The notes under the pieces are model-generated. The model was not told the origin of the DNA, did not search any database, and saw only the letters and a program-made list of their open reading frames with translations. Of a stretch of DNA of 64,000 nucleotides, positions 57,043 to 64,000 are shown one piece after another. The translations under genes and the position numbers were made by a program. The stretch is from Gigaspora margarita (taxonomy: Eukaryota; Glomeromycota; Glomeromycetes; Diversisporales; Gigasporaceae), in contig WTPW01000717.1 in NCBI GenBank assembly GCA_009809945.1, positions 62,001 through 126,000 on the forward strand, read 5' to 3'. How positions within the stretch are numbered: the first letter of the stretch is position 1; every line of letters starts with the position of its first letter.

Positions 57043-57828
57043 GAACAAAAAAAAACAATCCTGTAAATTACTTCAAAAACATTATATTTTGCCAACATTT
57101 ACTACTAAACTATCTCTTAGTTATAATATACATGGTTGTGGTTATAATTTGAACTACATAATATGATCTAAAAATAATAGTCTTATGGTCACATCCTAGT
57201 AAATATAGGTATAATCATAGTTTCTAAGCATTGTTTATAAATTTGATATCATTTGTGTACTATAAAGTAGTACTTTGTAATATGTAGTGTAATGGATTAC
57301 TTAATTTTTAATAAATAAAATTGCTTACACGTGACTAGTATTAATATGAATGGGTAATTTTTTTATAACAAATTTCTGTTTTACTATTAAAGTTATATAA
57401 CTTAGATCTTTTATAACTTTTGTAAAAAACAAGATATTAAAAATCTGTCTTACAGATTTGTAGTTTAGATATAAATAATAAATCTATAAGAGGAATTTTA
57501 AAATAATTATTTGTTAAAAGTTATAAAGCATTAAACAACTATGAAAAAATTGGATGTTTCTTGCTGTCTTATACTGTATAAGACTATATAAAGTTAATTT
57601 TTTGGTTCTTATAACATGAAACAAAAAAAATAACCTGCTCACCCAGACTTTTATTTAAAAATTTTATATATAAATTTTTTGAAAATTCTGCCTGACTATT
57701 AAAACATAACAAATTTTTCCAAAAATTTCCAAAATATGACCCAGCAGAGTTAGGGACATGCTATTAATTATTAACATTCACCACAAATCGGTTGTCAAAA
57801 AATGGGGAATACTACTCCGGAGGCTATA

Positions 57829-58216
57829 TGGGGCATGGACTAGGAAAACCCCCTTCTGAAGGGTAGTTTCCATTTTGAGAAAATAGCAATTTATTGTTTG
57901 TGAAACCTAAATTTTACCCCTGAAATTTTTGTTTATTTTTAGATATCAATTATTGAATAAACAATGTCATGTGATTATGAACCACTGATTGACCAATCTA
58001 ATTTAATTGAGCCATCAATCTTTAGTTGTAAATCTATTTTTAGAACACAAACATTAAAAAATTGGGTTACATTTAAGTTAAAATATCTCAATAAATTATT
58101 ATATCAATGTAAGGTAAAAAGTGAAATACATATAAATATAAACTGGAACTTTAATTTGAATCAAAAATCTCAAAAATTTTAAAAATGTGTCAGGGGTTTT
58201 CCTAGCTCATGCCACA
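57829..58216. mobile_element. 388-bp TA-flanked inverted-repeat element
   Basis: The ends TGGGGCATGGACTAGGAAAA and (reverse) TGTGGCATGAGCTAGGAAAA are inverted, followed by CCCC on both sides. TA occurs at both boundaries (57827-57828, 58217-58218). A 72-codon frame (57964-58182) lies inside and has no recognised motif. Confidence 0.65.
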
Positions 58217-58538
58217 TATGCTGCACTGTATAGTAGGTGAATTCTAATTTATAATGCTATAATGATATTATGATCGAAATAATTTACAAAGAATTTTTTT
58301 GAAAATAAAGTCAGAAAAAATAACATTATTCTTTAATAAGGCCATACAAAAAAAATTTTTTTGTTTATATGCATAAAAATAAAATTTTTGACTCAGCCAC
58401 CTGGATTTTTATTTTTTTTAAAAAAATTTTTATAAGTAAATATATATCCAATTAATGAATTGTTGTGTATTCTACCTAATGGAATTGCTACATAAAACAT
58501 TTCATTTTCAGCCCAGTCCCAAGGCCTAAAATGAATAG

Positions 58539-58583
<45 letters not shown>

Positions 58584-59090
58584 GAAAGTTCATCTTCAGC
58601 ATATTAAACCAGATTTCTCCAAATGTATTATATGCATGCAATGATTTTACTATGATTTACCATAAAGAATTTTTTTACAAATTGATACACAATATTGTAT
58701 GTGGTTAAGGTTGATTTGGTACTATCATGAGCTAATGTATTAATGAATTTGAATTGTGATAGCATTCTTGATCATTACTTGCTTATCGATATTTTAGTCT
58801 TAACATTTTGATCATGGATTGTATAACCAATCAAAAGCATTAAAGCATAATAGCTTGATCATATTGCTACCACTACATTAGTTTTAGCACAATGATCACA
58901 TTTTGGATATAACCATAATTTTATTGGTCAATATAAAACCATGAACTACAAAAATCAGTGAGAAAATTAGTAACTTTCAAATAATCTGGATAGCAAAAAT
59001 TCTGACCAGAAATTTATGAAAAATGGAAAAAATCCAGAAATCAATTATCTAAATCTTTAGTGAAATGTAATTTTTTTTTATTATTTGCTA
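58217..59090. other. Unassigned stretch with a 30-base A run
   Basis: The A homopolymer at 58542-58571 is followed by GGAAAAAAGAAAGAAAG. No tRNA-like boxes or duplication were found upstream, so it is not called a SINE. Nothing else was seen. Confidence 0.35.
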
Positions 59091-59305
59091 AGGCCATGCA
59101 AATTAAATTAGTTGTTTCTTGTCACATGGGACAAGCAAATAGGACTGGCTGGCCAGCAAAAAATGCTAATTTAAATTTTTTTTTAAATATAAAAATTTAT
59201 GCAAATTTTTTTCAAAAGAAAATTATATATATAAAATATTTTTTAACTTTTCTAAAAAAGTGGCCCACTGGGTAACAAGAAACAATTTTATTTGTTTGCA
59301 TGGCC
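59091..59305. mobile_element. 215-bp TA-flanked inverted-repeat element
   Basis: The left end AGGCCATGCAAATTAAATTA and the reversed right end GGCCATGCAAACAAATAAAA are inverted, and both continue to TTGTTTCTTGT. The inner GGCTGGCCAGC is a small palindrome. TA flanks both ends (59089-59090, 59306-59307). Confidence 0.7.
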
Positions 59306-59365
59306 TAATATATTTACTGTTTTTTTATTAATATCATAAATTTTTTATCTATTGCAGAGCAATTG

Positions 59366-59445
59366 TTCTTGTTCTTGCACTGCACTTACATTTATTCTTA
59401 CACTTGCACTTGTACTTACACTTGCACTGGTTCTTGAACTTAAGA
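59366..59445. repeat. Minisatellite of CTTGCACTTACA-like units
   Basis: Imperfect repeats of TTACACTTGCAC and TTGTTCTTGCAC run for about 80 bp. They produce a Ser/Val/Thr-rich minus frame (59554-59345) that is not a gene. Confidence 0.7.
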
Positions 59446-60287
59446 CCATTATACAAATGATTTCAAATTTGTGAAATATTGATTGGTATTTTTCTTTGCT
59501 ATTTTTTTGCTCCAAATATTTGGTATATATTAGGTAATTGAACAATAGAAGCAATTTGAAAAATTCATGTTTTCATGACTTTAAGAGAGTAGTTTAAGGG
59601 CATTAATAATTAACAAATTCTTTTATTCTCATCTTTGATAATCTGAGATTATTATTTAATCAACCCAATAAAAAATCCTAGAAATAAATAAAAAATACCA
59701 AATATTGAGCAAATAGATATGCAAATTTATATTAGACCACCAAGATTTATATCTAAAAAGCATGTTTTTACTATTGGTTGTTATAGCATTTGTAATTTTG
59801 ATAATTGCATTTATTTTTTTCTTTTAATAGTCAGATGTTTTTAATACTTTCATGTTAACAAATCATTGAATTTACAATAGTAGTTGTTGTCCAGATATAG
59901 AAGAAAGTACTACACATGCTCAGTAAAGGTGCAATGTGTAAAGTTCTTTCATGCAGTCACACTTTTATTTCACCATATGCATTTGTTCAATAAAATGCAA
60001 GATTTGCTATATAACTGTAGATTTTATGAATTTTCATATCATTCTATTCCTGGTATGGAGTTTAATTTGGCCAGATGATCTTATTTTTATTGGCTAATTA
60101 AAAAAAATTTTATAGTTTTCAATTTTTTGACCTGGCTGGGTTATGTAAACCAAGAAAATTTTTTATATGAGCTAATCCACAAAAATTTATAAAATTTGCA
60201 AACTACAATAATTGGAATATTGATTTTGACATACAGTTATTACTTTAATATTATTTCAAAATACTTCAACTATATATAATATATATA
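59446..60287. other. Unassigned AT-rich spacer
   Basis: No supported feature. The frame at 59884-60078 shows no motif. Confidence 0.35.
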
Positions 60288-60755
60288 GTTGACTCTGATT
60301 ATAACAAACCTGCAGGTTTGTATGTAAACTTTCAAAATGGAGCTCCAAGTCACTTCACATAAATGTGCCAAATTTAGGGTGTATATAAATGCTTTTTAGC
60401 CAATCAGAAGGCGTTATATACTAATTCTAATTAGATAAAAAAATTATAAAAAATTTTTTTTTAAATTTTTTATATCAAATGCCAAAATTTTGAAAATATA
60501 ATAGCTTTAAATACTTATAACTTTAATTTATTAACTTTTTTAAAAATTTTAACCAATAATTTGGATAGTACTAATGAATAACAATAGTTTTTATTGGTTA
60601 TATTTTTTAAAAAATATTTAAAACTTAAGATTTTATAGATTTATTAAAATATATGTGATTTTTGATGTGAAGTGACTTGGAGCACTATAGGTAATTTACT
60701 ATATTTTTATACTGAACTTTATTCATTAAAAAAGGTTCATTATATCCAGAGTTGA
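60288..60755. mobile_element. ~468-bp TA-flanked pogo/Tigger-like element with a nested insertion
   Basis: The left end GTTGACTCTGATTATAACAA and the reversed right end TCAACTCTGGATATAATGAA are inverted and then share ACCT. Such (G/T)TCRACTCTGGATATAA ends are known from pogo-group elements. TA flanks both sides. The block 60338-60685 has its own inverted ends (GCTCCAAGTCACTTCACAT both ways), so it is a nested element. Confidence 0.6.
60338..60685. mobile_element. Nested inverted-repeat element with GCTCCAAGTCACTTCACAT ends
   Basis: The 19-bp ends are exact inverted repeats. The interior is AT-rich without ORF. The target duplication was not resolved, so the boundaries could move by a few bases. 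Confidence 0.6.
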
Positions 60756-61279
60756 TAGAATATCTATTTATATATATATTTAATAAGACTTCTTCAATTT
60801 AGCAAATTGTGATATTACAGGTTAATATTTAAAAAAAATTAAAATTATTATTAGTTAAGGTTAGGGTCGAACTAGTATTAAGATTTGGGTTAGAAGGCAT
60901 GTATTTTGGCAAAATTAAGTGCTAAAACCTTTTAATTAGAAGCCCAAAACTGGTTTACATAAAGAAATTTCAGGATATTTAAAATTTTTGATTTTTTTTA
61001 ATATTTCCTAATTATCCCAAAATAGGAATTAAAATAAATCAAAATAAGAACTTAATTGGTTCAAATTCAAGATAATCACAAAATTGATATGCAATTCAAA
61101 ATATCACACTAATGAAAATGCATCGAATCTGCTATATGTCAATAAAAGAATACATTTGTAATATTACCAGAACTATTAAAATATGGTTTATTATCAATAA
61201 GAACTGATGAATGGCATTTGGAATAAAAGCAGCAAATGTATAAAATTTAATAGAAATGTGAAATATAAAAATACATGTA
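60756..61279. other. Unassigned AT-rich spacer
   Basis: No supported feature. Confidence 0.35.
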
Positions 61280-61377
61280 CATTATTGAGCAAAAATTGGT
61301 GAATAGGCAAATGAGCACGTGCTGCTCCACGGCACATCATTTGGCAAATTATCATATTCACCAATTTGCTCAATACG
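61280..61377. mobile_element. 98-bp TA-flanked hairpin element
   Basis: The ends CATTATTGAGCAAAAATTGG and (reverse) CGTATTGAGCAAATTGGTGA are inverted, and both arms contain GGTGAATA. TA flanks the element (61278-61279, 61378-61379). The arms meet around GCACGTGCTGC. The frame 61282-61497 overlaps it and is not a gene. Confidence 0.7.
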
Positions 61378-61817
61378 TAATGGTGTTTTCAATTTATGAT
61401 TATGATTCGTAGGGAGTTTTCGGCTTTTAATTTGAATAAACATGTTTACATCGTGAGACATGAAAAAAATAACAAGAAGAAATAACTTCATGATCATATG
61501 AGTTTGTCAGATAATGTCAAGTAAACTGCCAGATAACACCGTTTTTGCATTCTACGCAGCAAATAACTTGTTTATCTGGCAGAGAATTTAATTTGTTATT
61601 TCTGGATACCTCCGGGACCAGAAGCTAACAGGTTCACAGCCAGATAATAAAGCATTTTCTTGTATTGGTTGGTTCACATCCAATTATTATTTTTTATTAT
61701 TCTTCTATTCTTGTTTCCATTTTTAGTTGCCTATTGTTAGCTATGTATATTTAGTGAGATAGATGTAATTGACATAACCCCGAAAAATAGTTACCTGTTT
61801 CCACCTATTCGACAATC
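61378..61817. other. Unassigned spacer
   Basis: CTGCCAGATAACACCG near 61527 faces TTTATCTGGCAGAG near 61575, a weak local inversion. Nothing more was supported. Confidence 0.3.
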
Positions 61818-62002
61818 TGATATATTTGATATATCAAATATATCAAATATATCAAATATATTAAATATATCAGATATATCAGATATATCAGATATATCAA
61901 ATATATCAAATATATTAAATATATCAGATATATCAAATATATCAGATATATCAAATATAACAGATATATCAAATCAAATATATCAAATATATTTGATATA
62001 TC
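61818..62002. repeat. Microsatellite of 9-bp ATATATCAA units
   Basis: About twenty copies of ATATATCAA / ATATATCAG / ATATATTAA lie in phase. CTGATATATTTGATATATC at the left and ATATTTGATATATCG at the right give both ends inverted segments. Such sequence can fold on itself. Confidence 0.9.
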
Positions 62003-62217
62003 GAACCTGGTATCTTGTTAAAACAGTATGAGAGTACAGTAGTGTAAAAAGTATAATACGATACCTTTTTGTTTTCACAAAAGCGTAGTTCAGTAATTCA
62101 GTAGCTTTAGCTCTGTAGCTAGAAAAGTCTAGAAAGCAAGAACTCATCAGAGTTCAAAGCTTTAGTTTTCAATGTTGTAGATAATAACCTTCGAAATTAG
62201 AGTAGAAGTGTTATCAT

Positions 62218-63903
62218 TAGTGATGGGCAAAGCCTGATTTTTTTAAAAATCCCGCGCAGAATTTGTGGGATTCAGGAAATCGAGTAGAGTCTCTTGATTT
62301 TTCACAATTAATAAATATATATACATATATATATATATATATCATCACGAGGAATGTAATTTCTCGTTAAAATAATAAATCTTACAGCATTGATTACAAA
62401 TAAAAATGCTTATATAGACTTTACCTACTTTTAAACCATTTGAATCTTATAATTATTTTTATTTTTTATTTTTTTTAAAGAGAGGTCTTTCCTCTATATC
62501 TTTTATTCATAGTAAATATTAATTTTACAATTCTAGTATACTATATATTAATGAGATAGGGGTAAGAGCTAGTTTACTCTTAACCAAATCTTTGCTAGTT
62601 TGGTCGAAGACCTCTAGTCTGTGGTTAAGGTTTGTAAAGATGTTTGTTCGTAAGTTATGTATTTAATTGTTTTGTTCTCTAAATATTGAGGGGTTAGTGG
62701 TATCGTCAGTCGTAGCATTGGAGTTTCTAATTGTTGTGGGATAGGCATGACTTCGGAGTGTCTTGATGCATGTGAAGGAAGCCAGATTGTTTTGTAGATC
62801 ATTTCAATTATGAGGTGGTATAGGTACGGTGTGTATTTTTTTTGTTGGTATAGTGAGGATACTGGAAGCAATGTGAAGTTAGTAATAATTTCTAGAGGAG
62901 CTTTTTTATTTATATGTAGATTTTTGAAAGATTGCATAAAGTTTTCTGGATGGTATAATGGTGTTTCGATTTCATTTGAGATTCTTGTAAGTATTTTACA
63001 TATTTCTGTAGTCCAATTGTTATGATTAGCAATGCAGGTTAGCAGGTGTACAATGTCTTCCGGTTCTGCATAACAATAGGGGCACAGGTAGTTTTTGTAT
63101 TTTCTTTGGTCACAAAAGTGGAGTAGTAGAAATGTAGGTAATTCTTCCGAAATTAGATTTACTTTGAAGTTTTTTAGATTTGAATCTTATAATTATTAAA
63201 TTCATCAATTCAGATTTGCCTTAATTTTATCAATTTTTTTAAAATATTGTTATATAAATACATGTTTAAAAATTATAACAGTAACAAAGTGATCAAATCA
63301 TAAGTGTATAAAAATTTATAAGTCATCAGGTGTATAATCAGGATAAATGTACTAAAATTTATAGTGATCAAGTACTGTACATACATACAAAAATTTATAA
63401 CTAGGTTATATACATACAAAAATCCATAAACAACTCATAAGAAATTCATAATCGAGCTTATAATTTCTGACAAATAGTCAATAATCATCTAAATCACATA
63501 AATTTATTTAACCTTATCACTCATATGAAATAATCACTGAAATTGGAGATTTTTGCCTATATGGTACACAATATTCTTGGTGTATTATTTTATGCAAGAA
63601 ATTAAAAATCTAGATTCCCACTTTATTAATAATGACAATTTAAAAAATTTATTTCAACATACAGTTTGCGCATTATCTCTGTACGTACGTATATATGTGG
63701 AATGAGAAATAAATAAAAAGCTAATGCGTGCATAATATTTTTATGTAAACATCAAATACTAATTAGGAATTGGCCCACTATGTTAAAGCAGGCCAGGTGT
63801 TTTGTTAATGCGGGCCAGAGGATATGCTAATGCAGGCCAGGTAAACTTATATTAAAAATTCCACGCGGGATCAAGCGCTGATCCCGCATGTTGCCCATCA
63901 CTA
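62218..63903. mobile_element. 1.7-kb hAT-like element containing a truncated LINE
   Basis: The octamer GTTATCAT is exact on both sides (62210-62217, 63904-63911). The ends TAGTGATGGGCAAAGC and (reverse) TAGTGATGGGCAACATG are inverted. TAGTGATGGGCAA is a common hAT terminus. Both subterminal regions carry ATCCCGCG blocks. The right part has three GCGGGCCAG / GCAGGCCAGG motifs. Without the LINE it is about 945 bp. No transposase. Confidence 0.9.
62458..63178 (-). pseudogene. 5'-truncated LINE: C-terminal zinc-finger region and 3' tail
   Basis: On the minus strand an open frame runs from AAT at about 63176 to the TAG just before 62614 (about 188 codons). It begins NLKNFKVNLISEELPTFLLL, then carries LCPYCYAEPEDIVHLLTCIA, a CCHC-type finger found at the C-terminus of many LINE reverse transcriptases. 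It continues through FMQSFKNLHINKKAPLE to EQTSLQTLTTD. A ~155-base 3' UTR and an A-rich tail (T-rich at 62458-62477 on plus) follow. The 19-base direct repeat TTTGAATCTTATAATTATT flanks it (62439-62457, 63179-63197). The intact frame suggests a rather recent insertion. Whether it is the same family as the LINE at 175-2062 cannot be told, because the parts do not overlap. Confidence 0.9.
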
Positions 63904-64000
63904 GTTATCATTAGTAATTCCCTGATAGATAATTGAATAAACTGTTTATAAACCTAACTCCCGATAAGTGAAATCTTATTAAAGTTCAAAATCCGTAACC

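Noticed and set aside
58542..58571. SINE tail at the 30-base A run
   Set aside because: No A/B boxes, no defined body and no flanking duplication were found.
61818..62002. CRISPR-like array
   Set aside because: It is a simple 9-bp tandem repeat without spacers, in a eukaryotic genome.

Overview
The window is about 64 kb of extremely AT-rich eukaryotic DNA with one convincing host gene and a very dense, deeply nested load of transposable elements and satellites. Base composition, short AT-rich introns, a LINE with an N-terminally extended endonuclease ORF, and decayed repeats suggest an arbuscular-mycorrhizal (Glomeromycotina, Rhizophagus-like) fungus. That placement is an inference from style, not from a marker gene.

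Host gene: 35797-37312 (+) encodes a PIN-like/auxin-efflux-carrier-family membrane transporter of about 447 aa in three exons. Everything else recognisable is mobile or repetitive.

Layout. 1-172: right end of a TA-flanked inverted-repeat element inserted into a LINE whose 5' part (endonuclease domain, frameshifted) fills 175 to about 2060. 2062-4995: a degenerate ~125-bp satellite hit by three TA-type fold-back elements, one of them with a nested element. 5243-9582: two large composites, each built around copies of the same ~330-bp fold-back module, one holding a 1.05-kb near-complete palindrome. 10987-12745: three small to medium inverted-repeat elements. 13250-16470: a 3.2-kb ~110-bp satellite. 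17113-19872 and 20404-22281: composite elements made of tandem palindromes. 22282-25321: unassigned sequence. 25322-26491: a three-level nest. 26645-27909: an inverted-repeat element split by a 1-kb tRNA-derived SINE. 27910-31370: mostly unassigned. 31371-38130: the transporter gene neighbourhood, with a two-copy duplication and an inverted-repeat element just upstream of the promoter. 38670-53431: a Ty3/gypsy LTR retrotransposon on the minus strand, inflated to 14.8 kb by at least six later insertions. 54830-56230: a ~225-bp satellite with two inserted elements. 56746-61377: scattered hairpin elements. 62218-63903: a hAT-like element containing a 5'-truncated LINE.

How it fits together: fourteen elements carry hAT-like hallmarks (inverted termini and 8-bp duplications, ten of them exact over 8 bp), yet no hAT transposase ORF is visible. 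They must have moved in trans. Many insertions can be checked internally, because satellites, LTR pairs and paralogous elements supply the empty site. The most notable signals are one fold-back module shared between elements with different termini and different target-duplication types, strongly asymmetric C-to-T decay between the two gypsy LTRs, and an assembly N placed inside a large hairpin. All boundaries were read by eye.
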